This document shows positions 37,903-45,775 of a stretch of 64,000 bases of DNA, one piece after another. How positions within the stretch are numbered: position 1 is the stretch's first letter; every line of letters starts with the position of its first letter. The stretch spans positions 1 to 64,000 of the forward strand of contig NZ_CBYM010000008.1 of the NCBI RefSeq assembly GCF_000577815.1, in the 5' to 3' direction. A program made the position numbers and the translations under genes. The notes under the pieces were generated by a model. The model was not told the DNA's origin. It saw only the letters and a list, made by a program, of their open reading frames with translations, and searched no databases. This stretch comes from Clostridium saudiense. GTDB taxonomy: Bacteria > Bacillota > Clostridia > Clostridiales > Clostridiaceae.

Positions 37903-39428
37903 TGAAGGGTAACAAGATATTTAAAGCTGCATTCTTAGTTATGATAATTAGCATTCTAAGTAGATTTTTAGGTTTATTTAGAGATATGCTGGTTGGATAT
38001 CAATTTGGAGTTAGTATTTATACAGATGCATATAAAGCAGCAGTATCAGTACCTGAGACTGTTTTTACTATTGTAGGACTTGCAATATCAACAGTGTTTA
38101 TTCCAATGCTTAGCAAAGTTAGGTTTGAAAAGAATAAAGAAGAGATGTTTAAGTTTTCTAATAATATTATTTCTATATTATTAGTTATTTCAGTAATTGC
38201 TTTTGCTTTAGGATTTGTTTTCACAGATAAAATTGTTGCTTTTATGTTTGATGGGTTTAATGAAGAAAAGTTTAATCTTACAGTTTTTTTAACAAGAATA
38301 ACTTTATTTAATCTTTTATTCTTATCAATAAATGCATGTTATACTGCAATGCTTCAAGTTTGTGAAGATTTTATAATTCCTTCAATTTTAGGAATGTTTT
38401 TTAATGCTCCAATGATAATTTATTTAATATTTTTTAAAGATATTAGTATCATTGGATTAACTATTGCAAATGTTATAGGAAATTTTTTGAGAGTTGCAGT
38501 ACAGTTACCGGTTTTATATAAACATGGATATAGATTTAAGTTATTTATTGATTTAAAAGATGAAAGAATAAAGAAAATATTGATATTAATTATACCTGTA
38601 ATCATTGGTTCGGGAGCAAACTCCTTAAATATGGTAGTTGATATGAAGGTAGCATCTTCATTAGGTGATGGAGCAGTAAGTGCATTAGATTTTGCACAAA
38701 AAATAATAGTTTTTGCAAATACTGCAATAACAACTTCTATCGTATCTGTAATGTATCCACTAATGGCTAATAAATTAAATGAAGGAGATATTAAAGGATT
38801 TACTAATTACTTAACAAAATCTATTTCTATTATAGCCTTATTATTGGTGCCTATTTCAATAGGATTTATACTATTAAACAAAGATATCATAAGTGCTTTT
38901 TATGAAAGGGGTAATTTTAATGAAGCAGCTGTAAAGATTACAGCAAGTGCTTTTTTAGGATATTCATTAGTATTGCCATTTACAGGAGTAAGAGATATTT
39001 TAAATTCATCGTTATTTTCTATGCAAAAAACTAAAGTAACAACAATTAACGGAATTATTGGAGTAGTTGTTAATATTATTTTAAGTATTACTTTATCAAA
39101 AATATTCGGAGTATTTGGGGTAGCAATAGCATCTACAATAGCATCAATGGTAACGTCAATTTTATTATTTATTTCTACTAGAAAGTTTGGTGGACACTTT
39201 GATGTTGTACCTATGATAATTAAACTGTTAAAAATAAGTTTATCAGCAATGGTAATGTTATTAGTACTAAAAATATTAAATATTATGATAAATTTAAATA
39301 ATGCAATATTAACTATCTTATTTAATGGGGTAGTAGGAGGCGTTGTTTATTTTATATCATGTAAAATATTTAAAATTGAAGAATTAGATGAAGTAATAAA
39401 TATGATGAAAAATAGAGTATATAAGTAA
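37902..39428 (+). CDS. murJ: Lipid II flippase MurJ (MviN family)
   Basis: MurJ flips undecaprenyl-linked peptidoglycan precursor across the membrane. The 508-residue protein has about fourteen membrane segments. It opens with ISILSRFLGLFRDMLVGYQFG, the Arg-rich segment typical of MviN/MurJ, and contains LGDGAVSALDFAQKI and FYERGNFNEAA. It overlaps the TagA-like gene by one base pair set (TAATG) and lies 17 bases before the next glycosyltransferase. Clostridia may have several MurJ/MOP paralogues, so it could instead flip another glycan. Confidence 0.88.
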   Translation: MKGNKIFKAAFLVMIISILSRFLGLFRDMLVGYQFGVSIYTDAYKAAVSVPETVFTIVGLAISTVFIPMLSKVRFEKNKEEMFKFSNNIISILLVISVIAFALGFVFTDKIVAFMFDGFNEEKFNLTVFLTRITLFNLLFLSINACYTAMLQVCEDFIIPSILGMFFNAPMIIYLIFFKDISIIGLTIANVIGNFLRVAVQLPVLYKHGYRFKLFIDLKDERIKKILILIIPVIIGSGANSLNMVVDMKVASSLGDGAVSALDFAQKIIVFANTAITTSIVSVMYPLMANKLNEGDIKGFTNYLTKSISIIALLLVPISIGFILLNKDIISAFYERGNFNEAAVKITASAFLGYSLVLPFTGVRDILNSSLFSMQKTKVTTINGIIGVVVNIILSITLSKIFGVFGVAIASTIASMVTSILLFISTRKFGGHFDVVPMIIKLLKISLSAMVMLLVLKILNIMINLNNAILTILFNGVVGGVVYFISCKIFKIEELDEVINMMKNRVYK

Positions 39429-39445
39429 GGGACTTAGGAGGAAAT

Positions 39446-40726
39446 ATGAAGATATTATTTATAGCATGTTATTCACCGTTAATTAATAATTCGGCATCTA
39501 TTGAAACCTTACAATATTTAAATAACTTAGCAAAAATTGATGGGAATGAAGTTCATCTTTTAACAGTGAACTTCCCCAAAAATTCAATTTATTATGATGA
39601 GTATATATTAAGTATGTTAGATAAAAGAGTTAAAAAGCATATAATTTCTGGCGGAAAAATATTTGAAAGAATAATGCCTAAGAAATCTAAAAATGCAGAA
39701 GTAGTTAATGTATCTAACGGTAATAAAAGTTTTGTAAAAGCTTTATTAAGAAAAGGTAAATCAATAGTAGCGATACCAGATATGTATTTTAATTGGGCAA
39801 AAGCTGCAAGTAAATATGGTATTGAATTAGTAAAAAGAGAAAAGTTTGATGTTATGTTTTCAATGCATGAACCGCCTTCTAGTCATATTTGTGCTCTTAA
39901 AATTAAAGAGGAATTTAAGGATTTACCTTGGGTTACATATTGGAGTGATCCATGGCTGAAGGATTCAACTAGGGCTAATATAAGCAAAGCAAGAAGAAAA
40001 TTTGAAGGATCATTTGAAAAAAGAATAGTTGAATTAAGTGATAGATTTATTTTTGTAACTAAAGCTAATAGAGATGATTACGTATCTTCTTATAATATTC
40101 CAGTTGAAAAAACTTATATTGTAACAAGAGGATATGATGAAAATCAATATGAAGAGATTAAAAAGAGTTTAACTCCAAAACTTATAAATAAAGAAAAAGT
40201 TAATTTTGTTTATGCAGGAGAAATATTCTCAAAGCTGAGAGATGTTAGGCCTTTTATAGAAGCATTAAATAATATTAAAGATACAAATATTAGTTTGTAT
40301 AATGATTTAAATGTTATGTTCTTTGGGAATATTGATGATGAAGAAATAAAGAATAAATTAATGGCAGTTGATAATATTAATGTTTCACCAAGAATTCCTT
40401 ATGATGAAGCGTTAGCTTATATGCTTAATAGTGAAGTGCTATTATTGTTTGGAAATAAAAATTCAAAACAAATTCCGGCTAAAATTTATGATTACTTTGG
40501 AGCAGATGGTATTATTTTTGTGATACTTGGAGATGAAAATGATCCTATAAAAGATGTAGTAGAAAATAAAAATAAGTGTGTTGTTGTAAATAATACTGCT
40601 GATGAAATTGTAAGTGGAATTAATAAAATAATTTCTATGATTAAAAATGGTGAAAAATATGGTCCTATAGAAGAATACAAATGGCAATATATATCAAAGA
40701 AGCTTAATGATATTTTAAAGGGGTAA
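39446..40726 (+). CDS. Glycosyltransferase, GT4-like
   Basis: A 426-residue protein with a two-Rossmann layout: an N-terminal acceptor domain (KILFIACYSPLINNSASIETLQYLNN) and a C-terminal nucleotide-sugar domain. The latter has NFVYAGEIFSKLRDVRPFIEAL, then VSPRIPYDEALAYMLNSEVLLLFG and IPAKIYDYFGADG. The C-terminal E-x7-E motif of classic GT4 is degenerate, so donor and linkage cannot be assigned. TTAGGAGG precedes the ATG. It is five bases from the next glycosyltransferase, within the envelope operon. Confidence 0.82.
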   Translation: MKILFIACYSPLINNSASIETLQYLNNLAKIDGNEVHLLTVNFPKNSIYYDEYILSMLDKRVKKHIISGGKIFERIMPKKSKNAEVVNVSNGNKSFVKALLRKGKSIVAIPDMYFNWAKAASKYGIELVKREKFDVMFSMHEPPSSHICALKIKEEFKDLPWVTYWSDPWLKDSTRANISKARRKFEGSFEKRIVELSDRFIFVTKANRDDYVSSYNIPVEKTYIVTRGYDENQYEEIKKSLTPKLINKEKVNFVYAGEIFSKLRDVRPFIEALNNIKDTNISLYNDLNVMFFGNIDDEEIKNKLMAVDNINVSPRIPYDEALAYMLNSEVLLLFGNKNSKQIPAKIYDYFGADGIIFVILGDENDPIKDVVENKNKCVVVNNTADEIVSGINKIISMIKNGEKYGPIEEYKWQYISKKLNDILKG

Positions 40727-40731
40727 TTATT

Positions 40732-41877
40732 ATGCATGTAATGTTTATACCTTCTTGGTATGATAATAATAGAAATAAAGTTCATGGTAGTTTTTTTAGA
40801 GAACAGGCAAATAAGCTTCAAGAAAATGGAGTAAAAGTAACTGTTGCATATAATGAAATTTGGCCATTAACATTAATGGGAAAAATAAAAGAAAAAAGTG
40901 GTTTATCTTTTAAAGTTGAAAAAGGATTAAGAACTTATAGATATAAAAATTATAATTTTATTCCCAAAAATCCATTGATGTTTAAAGTTTTTGATAAAAG
41001 AATGGAAAAGTTATATAAGGAAATTACTAAAAGAGAGGGAAAGATAGATATTATTCATGCACAATCATCATTATGGGGTGGTATAAGCGCTTCTTATGTA
41101 GCAAAAAAATATAATATTCCATTAGTAATTACTGAACATTCTTCTGTTGAAAGAGGAGTTTACGTAAAGAAAAGTTATTACAAAAGGATAATAGAGTCTT
41201 ATAAAAGTTCAAATAAAGTTATAGCTGTAGGAAATGGACTTAAGAAAGAAATTGAAAAATTAAGTGGTCGTAATGATATAGAGGTTATTGGAAATCTTGT
41301 AGATTTATCTTTATTTGATATTAGAGATATTAAAAGAGAAAGTAATGAGTTCATATTTTTTAGTGTAGCATTTTTAGAAGGTGAAAAAGGATTTGATACT
41401 TTAATTAAAGCATTTGCAGAAAAATATAAAAATAAAAATGCTAAATTAGTTGTTGGTGGAGATGGAAGTCAAATGGAATGGCTAAAAGGCATAGCAAAAA
41501 GTGAAAATGTAGAAGATCAAGTTGTTTTTACTGGTGCATTATCTAGAGAAGAGGTTGCTAATTGGATGAATAAGTGTAATGCTTTTGTATTACCTTCAAG
41601 ATATGAAACATTTGGAGTAGTATATATCGAAGCATTAGCAAGTGGTAAACCTGTAATTGGAACTTTTAATGGTGGAGCTGAAGATATAGTAACTAAAGAG
41701 GTTGGGATATTAGTTGAAATAGATAATGTCAAAGCATTAAGTGAGGCTATGGAGTATATTGAGCAGAATCACAAGAAGTATGAACCTAGAGCATTAAGAA
41801 AGTATTGTACTGAGAAGTTTAGTGCAAATGTTATAATAAATAAAATAATAAATGTTTATAAGGAAATAATAAAATAA
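40732..41877 (+). CDS. Glycosyltransferase family 4
   Basis: A 381-residue GT-B enzyme. The N-terminal domain has PSWYDNNRNKVHGSFFREQANKL. The C-terminal donor domain has FFSVAFLEGEKGFDTLIKAFA, then LVVGGDGSQMEWLKGIA, and PSRYETFGVVYIEALASGKPVIG with the E-x7-E catalytic motif intact (about residues 285-300). The ribosome-binding site AAAGGGG precedes the ATG. It is probably involved in surface polysaccharide or glycolipid synthesis with the flippase upstream; the sugar is unknown. Confidence 0.9.
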   Translation: MHVMFIPSWYDNNRNKVHGSFFREQANKLQENGVKVTVAYNEIWPLTLMGKIKEKSGLSFKVEKGLRTYRYKNYNFIPKNPLMFKVFDKRMEKLYKEITKREGKIDIIHAQSSLWGGISASYVAKKYNIPLVITEHSSVERGVYVKKSYYKRIIESYKSSNKVIAVGNGLKKEIEKLSGRNDIEVIGNLVDLSLFDIRDIKRESNEFIFFSVAFLEGEKGFDTLIKAFAEKYKNKNAKLVVGGDGSQMEWLKGIAKSENVEDQVVFTGALSREEVANWMNKCNAFVLPSRYETFGVVYIEALASGKPVIGTFNGGAEDIVTKEVGILVEIDNVKALSEAMEYIEQNHKKYEPRALRKYCTEKFSANVIINKIINVYKEIIK

Positions 41878-41889
41878 AGGGGTGTTAGT

Positions 41890-42522
41890 ATGAATTTTAA
41901 GGATTATACAATAGATAAGTTTTTATATGAATTAAAAACTGATTTGTCATCTCCAGGAGGTGGAAGTACTGCAGCGTTGGTTTCAGCATTAGCTGGAGCT
42001 TTAAACAACATGGTATACTCATTTACTGTAGATAAAAAAGCTTTTGAAAAATTAGATGATAAAAATAAAGAAAAGATGTTAGTTTTAAAAGAGAAATGCG
42101 AAGAATTTATAAGTAAAAGTATTACTTACATGGAAGCAGATAGAGATACTTTTACTGCGTTAATGGATACTTTTAAATTGCCAAAAGATACTGATGAAGA
42201 AAAGAAGTATAGATCTAAGACTATTAAAGAAAAAACAATAGCAGCAATGGAATCACCATTAAATTTAGCTAAAGATTCTTTAGAGTTTTATGATAATATT
42301 GATTTTGCAATTGAATTTGGAAATAAAAATTTAACATCAGATGCTATTGTTGCAGCAATACTTTTACATTCTGCTATTGAAAGTTCAATAGTTAATGTTT
42401 TTGTTAATTATAATAGTTTATCTAGCAATGAAGGATATGAAGATATTCCGGAAATTTGTAGAGAAATAATAAGAAAATCATTAAGTAAAAAAGAGTTGAT
42501 ACTTAAAGAATACGGTATCTAA
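41890..42522 (+). CDS. fchA: Cyclodeaminase/cyclohydrolase (FchA-like)
   Basis: Members act as methenyl-tetrahydrofolate cyclohydrolase or formimino-THF cyclodeaminase in one-carbon metabolism. The 210-residue all-helical protein has the family opening FLYELKTDLSSPGGGSTAALVSALAGALNNMV and later DRDTFTALMDTF and AIEFGNKNLTSDAIVAAILL. AAAGGGGTG lies before the ATG. It is last in the envelope gene run by position but metabolically unrelated, 12 bases after the glycosyltransferase. A strong hairpin follows. Confidence 0.88.
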   Translation: MNFKDYTIDKFLYELKTDLSSPGGGSTAALVSALAGALNNMVYSFTVDKKAFEKLDDKNKEKMLVLKEKCEEFISKSITYMEADRDTFTALMDTFKLPKDTDEEKKYRSKTIKEKTIAAMESPLNLAKDSLEFYDNIDFAIEFGNKNLTSDAIVAAILLHSAIESSIVNVFVNYNSLSSNEGYEDIPEICREIIRKSLSKKELILKEYGI

Positions 42523-42527
42523 AATTA

Positions 42528-42580
42528 AAAGTCATAATATATAGCCAATAGTTAGCTATATATTATGACTTTATTTTTTT
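42528..42580. terminator. Terminator after fchA
   Basis: AAAGTCATAATATATAGC (42528-42545) pairs with GCTATATATTATGACTTT (42555-42572), an 18-bp perfect stem followed by ATTTTTTT. Leftward transcripts from pdaA could also stop here. Confidence 0.9.
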
Positions 42581-42619
42581 GAAATACTTAGGATAAAAAT
42601 ATTAATATTTATCTGATGG

Positions 42620-42752
42620 TTAGATTAAGTAATAATCCTACCTCTTTAGCTTAGAGATAACAACCGACGGGCCCGTAGACTAAGGTTATATTGGGGTAAG
42701 AACAAATTCCAACCCAAACTCAATCTTATGCTAAGAATTAAGTTTATTGAGC
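42620..42752. other. Candidate structured RNA downstream of pdaA and fchA
   Basis: This gap stands out by a GC-rich perfect palindrome, ACGGGCCCGT (42667-42676), in an otherwise AT-rich genome. Around it are GATTA/TAATC (near 42623-42637), CTCT/AGAG (42642-42657), ATAAC (42657-42661) with GTTAT (42685-42689), TTGGGGT (42691-42697) with AACCCAA (42711-42717), and CTCAAT/ATTGAG at the pdaA end. I do not recognise a known RNA family. Strand is undecided. Confidence 0.45.
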
Positions 42753-43550
42753 TTGATATTCAGGAAGTTCAGTAAGTGGTTTAAATTCATAACCATCTGC
42801 TCTAATTTGTTCAATTACTGTTTTTAAAACAGCAGTATTTGTTTTAGAAACAGCATGTATAAGCATTATACAACCAGGATGAACACCATTAGTAATTTTT
42901 TTGATAGCTTCTTCTTCACTAGGTTGGTTATCAATAATCCAATCTTTATATGCAAAGCTCCAAAAAATAGTTTTATAACCAAGATCCTTAGTTTTCTTTA
43001 GAGAATTAATTGAGTATTTTCCCATTGGTGGTCTAAAGAATTTAGGCATGTCTGTACCAACAACTTCTTTATATGCTTCTTCTACATCAGTAAATTCTGC
43101 TTTGAACTTTTCTGGATCTGTAACAGTTGCCATTGATGGATGATGATTAGAATGATTACAAACTAAATGACCTTCATCAGACATTCTCTTGATAATTTCA
43201 GGGTTAGAAACGATATAAGGTTTCACAACAAAAAAAGCTGCAGGAACCTTTTCATCTCTTAATATATCTAGAATTTTTGGGGTATAACCATTTTCATAAC
43301 CTTCATCAAAAGTTAAATAAACAACTTTTTCATTAGTATCTCCTAGATAATAAGCATCATATTTAGATAAAAGACCGGTTGCTTCTTTTGGACATTCTGG
43401 CAATGTATCTTTGCCACGATTAACAAAATACCAATTTAATTCGGTATCATCTGAAGCAATGTTTATGGAATGACCAAAAGCAATGCTAGAAAGACAACTT
43501 ACCGATAAAATTAAGATAAGTAAAAATATAAATAACTTATTTTTTCTCAT
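42744..43550 (-). CDS. pdaA: Polysaccharide deacetylase, PdaA-like
   Basis: PdaA removes the acetyl group from muramic acid to start muramic-delta-lactam formation in spore cortex. The 268-residue protein has a signal peptide (about 1-26: MRKNK then a hydrophobic core), the NodB-type catalytic TFDEGYENG (D82, E83), the metal histidines in CNHSNHHP, and RPPMGKYS. The C-terminal HPGCIMLIHAVSKTN is typical of the delta-lactam-forming subfamily. The neighbourhood gives no sporulation clue. It reads leftward, monocistronic. Confidence 0.88.
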   Translation of the reverse strand: MRKNKLFIFLLILILSVSCLSSIAFGHSINIASDDTELNWYFVNRGKDTLPECPKEATGLLSKYDAYYLGDTNEKVVYLTFDEGYENGYTPKILDILRDEKVPAAFFVVKPYIVSNPEIIKRMSDEGHLVCNHSNHHPSMATVTDPEKFKAEFTDVEEAYKEVVGTDMPKFFRPPMGKYSINSLKKTKDLGYKTIFWSFAYKDWIIDNQPSEEEAIKKITNGVHPGCIMLIHAVSKTNTAVLKTVIEQIRADGYEFKPLTELPEYQAQ

Positions 43551-43671
43551 TAAAATCCTCCCTTTCTAAGTTATATTAATATGTTTTGTATATGACAAGA
43601 TATTAAACGTGGTAAAAAAAGGGTATATAGGGATATCGAAAATAAATAACTAAAAAATACATAAAAAGGAA

Positions 43672-43700
43672 TTGACAAGAAATAATTACAGGAATATAAT
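43672..43700 (+). promoter_or_regulatory. Consensus promoter of the ABC exporter leader
   Basis: TTGACA (43672-43677) and TATAAT (43695-43700) match the sigma-A consensus at every position with a 17-base spacer. Such a strong promoter in front of terminators implies that control is after initiation. Confidence 0.85.
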
Positions 43701-43732
43701 GGTAAAAGAATAAAATATAAGGAGGTAGGAAT

Positions 43733-43813
43733 ATGTTAAATTTAAAAATTAGAAATAATAAAGAAAATAGAATAAGTATTGATAACCCTATCTCTATGGT
43801 TTTATATAAATAA
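43733..43813 (+). CDS. Leader peptide of the ABC exporter operon (26 residues)
   Basis: ATG 43733 follows the strong ribosome-binding site AAGGAGGTAGG (43719-43729). It encodes MLNLKIRNNKENRISIDNPI followed by SMVLYK before TAA. It starts about 25 bases after the predicted transcription start and lies upstream of two terminators. Codons 17-21 overlap the 5' strand of a possible antiterminator. Position and layout resemble BmrB, the leader peptide whose stalled translation induces bmrCD in Bacillus subtilis; no sequence relation to BmrB is claimed. Confidence 0.55.
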   Translation: MLNLKIRNNKENRISIDNPISMVLYK

Positions 43814-43871
43814 TAAAAATTTGTATAAAATTTAATTAAAATTATATGTAATAATTAGAGGTTGTGGTTAT
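43782..43871 (+). promoter_or_regulatory. Candidate antiterminator of the exporter leader
   Basis: ATAACC (43782-43787) and CTCT (43792-43795) in the leader ORF can pair with GGTTAT (43866-43871) and AGAG (43857-43860). That pairing would consume the 5' arm of the first terminator. A ribosome finishing the leader ORF would cover the first strand and allow termination, while one stalled earlier would leave it free. The pairings are seen; the mechanism is inferred. Confidence 0.45.
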
Positions 43872-43887
43872 TAGCCATGGCCTTTTT
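43860..43887 (+). terminator. First leader terminator
   Basis: GGTTGTGG (43860-43867) pairs with CCATGGCC (43875-43882), with three G-U pairs, followed by TTTTT. Confidence 0.75.
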
Positions 43888-43933
43888 GTATTTTTACAAA
43901 ATTAGTATGTATTTTATCTTATATGATAACTAT

Positions 43934-43960
43934 AGTCATGGCATAGCCATGGCTTTTTTT
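43934..43960 (+). terminator. Second leader terminator
   Basis: AGTCATGGC (43934-43942) pairs with GCCATGGCT (43946-43954) around an ATA loop, followed by seven T residues. It lies 47 bases after the first terminator. Confidence 0.85.
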
Positions 43961-43979
43961 ATTTAAAGGAGGCGAAGTT

Positions 43980-44009
43980 ATGGGAAATGGAGATTTTAAA
44001 GGTGGATGA
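43980..44009 (+). other. Possible 9-codon ORF before the exporter gene
   Basis: ATG 43980 has the strong ribosome-binding site AAAGGAGGCG (43965-43974) but reads only MGNGDFKGG before TGA. An ATG overlaps its end (GGATGA). It may couple translation to the exporter gene, be a second leader, or be a chance remnant. Confidence 0.3.
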
Positions 44010-44043
44010 GCATTAAGTTTTAAACTAAAGGGGGAGTCGAATA

Positions 44044-45774
44044 ATGACTAAAGTATTTAAGTATGTTTTAAAGTATAAAGGAACATTAATTTGGGGTACT
44101 ATATCTATGCTTATTGTAATAGGTGTTGATTTATTAATTCCATATATGCAGCAAATATTTATAGATGAGGGAATTATTGCAGGAAATAAAAATACCATAA
44201 TTTTTGTATTAGGAGCAATTTTAAGTATTTCGATAATTAAGGCCATATTTGGCTATAATAAAGAATTTAAATATGATTTATTGAGCACTTGGGTTCATGA
44301 AGATATTAAAAATGATCTTTTTACTCATATTCAAAAATTAGAATTCAAGTATTTTGATGAAATGAATACTGGCGAGCTAATGTCTAGAATTGGAGAAGAT
44401 GCAGAAAATATATGGCAGACTATAGGTTATGGTTTAAGGCTTTTTGTTGAAAATATAATTTATTTTGTTATATCTACAATAATTTTATTTTATTTAAATT
44501 GGAAATTAGCCTTAGCATGTTTCATAGTTATGATTCCAATTGGCTTTATAGCTGTACAGCTTGAAAAAAAGTTTGGTAAATGTTATGGAGAAATAAGTGA
44601 TAAAACAGCAGAAATTAATACTACGGCTCAAGAAGATATAGCAGGTATAAGACTTGTAAAGGCTTTTTCAAGAGAAAAGTATGAAATAAGTAAATTTTTA
44701 AAACTGAATAAGTCTTATTATGATTTAAATATGGATCAAGCAAAGGTAATAGGAGATTACTTTCCTAAAATAGAGTTTTTAACGAATATTTCTCTAGTTT
44801 TAATGATAGTATTTGGCGGATATTTAGTTATGAATGGAGAAATGTCAATTGGTGTATTAGTAGCTTTCAGTGGGTATATATGGAATCTTATATGGCCAAT
44901 GAGGATGTTAGGAGAGCTTACTGATTTGATTTCAAGAAACTTGGCTTCTGCTAAAAAAATATTTGCAATTATTGAAAGAGAGCCAGAAATAAAAAGTGGA
45001 GCTTTAGAAGATGTAAATATAAAGGGTGATATTAAGTTTGAAAATGTTAGTTTTAGTTATAATGATGAATTAGTATTGAAAAATATTAATTTAGATATAA
45101 AGGCAGGAAGTACCATAGCTATAATGGGAACTACAGGTTCAGGAAAATCAACTTTATTAAATCTAATAGGAAGATATTATGATGTAAAAGAAGGTTGTAT
45201 AAAAGTTGATAATATAGATGTTAAAAATTATGATTTAGAAGTTTTAAGAAGCAGTATGGCAATTGTACCACAAGATACTTTCTTATTTTCTGATTCTATA
45301 TTAAATAATATAAAGTTTAGCAATGAAAATGCAGATATAGAGGAAGTAAAAAAATATTCTAAGTTAGCATGTTCTTTAGACTTCATAGAAACTTTAGATG
45401 AAGGGTTTAATACAGAAATAGGAGAAAGGGGAATTGGACTTTCAGGTGGACAAAAGCAAAGAATATCAATTTCTAGAGCTTTAATAAGAAATTCCTCAAT
45501 TTTAATTTTAGATGATTCAACTTCAGCTTTGGACATGGAAACTGAACAAGAATTATTAAAAAATTTATCAATGATGAAAAAGCAAAGCACAACATTTATA
45601 GTTGCACATAGAATTTCAGCAGTAAAAAATTCAGACTTAATAGTTTATTTAGAAAATGGTGAAATAAAAGAAAAAGGAACTCATGAAGAATTATTAGAGT
45701 TAAGAGGTGCTTACTATGATATTTATTGTGAGCAATTTAAAGATTTTAACCTTTTAGAAGAGGAGGTTATATAA
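44044..45774 (+). CDS. ABC exporter half-transporter, degenerate-site subunit (BmrC-like)
   Basis: A 576-residue half-transporter: six membrane segments (about 15-300) then an ATP-binding domain. The domain has Walker A GTTGSGKST (362-370), signature LSGGQ (466-470) and Walker B LILDD (487-491). The residue after the Walker B aspartate is Asp (D491) instead of the catalytic Glu, as in the degenerate subunit of heterodimeric exporters such as BmrC. GGGGGAG precedes the ATG. The partner gene starts one base after its stop. Multidrug export is the likely role, with attenuation control by the upstream leader. Confidence 0.92.
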   Translation: MTKVFKYVLKYKGTLIWGTISMLIVIGVDLLIPYMQQIFIDEGIIAGNKNTIIFVLGAILSISIIKAIFGYNKEFKYDLLSTWVHEDIKNDLFTHIQKLEFKYFDEMNTGELMSRIGEDAENIWQTIGYGLRLFVENIIYFVISTIILFYLNWKLALACFIVMIPIGFIAVQLEKKFGKCYGEISDKTAEINTTAQEDIAGIRLVKAFSREKYEISKFLKLNKSYYDLNMDQAKVIGDYFPKIEFLTNISLVLMIVFGGYLVMNGEMSIGVLVAFSGYIWNLIWPMRMLGELTDLISRNLASAKKIFAIIEREPEIKSGALEDVNIKGDIKFENVSFSYNDELVLKNINLDIKAGSTIAIMGTTGSGKSTLLNLIGRYYDVKEGCIKVDNIDVKNYDLEVLRSSMAIVPQDTFLFSDSILNNIKFSNENADIEEVKKYSKLACSLDFIETLDEGFNTEIGERGIGLSGGQKQRISISRALIRNSSILILDDSTSALDMETEQELLKNLSMMKKQSTTFIVAHRISAVKNSDLIVYLENGEIKEKGTHEELLELRGAYYDIYCEQFKDFNLLEEEVI

Positions 45775-45775
45775 G

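Noticed and set aside
42620..42752. Known riboswitch or T-box at the GC-rich palindrome
   Set aside because: No T-box AGGGTGG motif, and no SAM, lysine, FMN, TPP, fluoride or ZTP core was recognised on either strand. No gene start lies immediately downstream.
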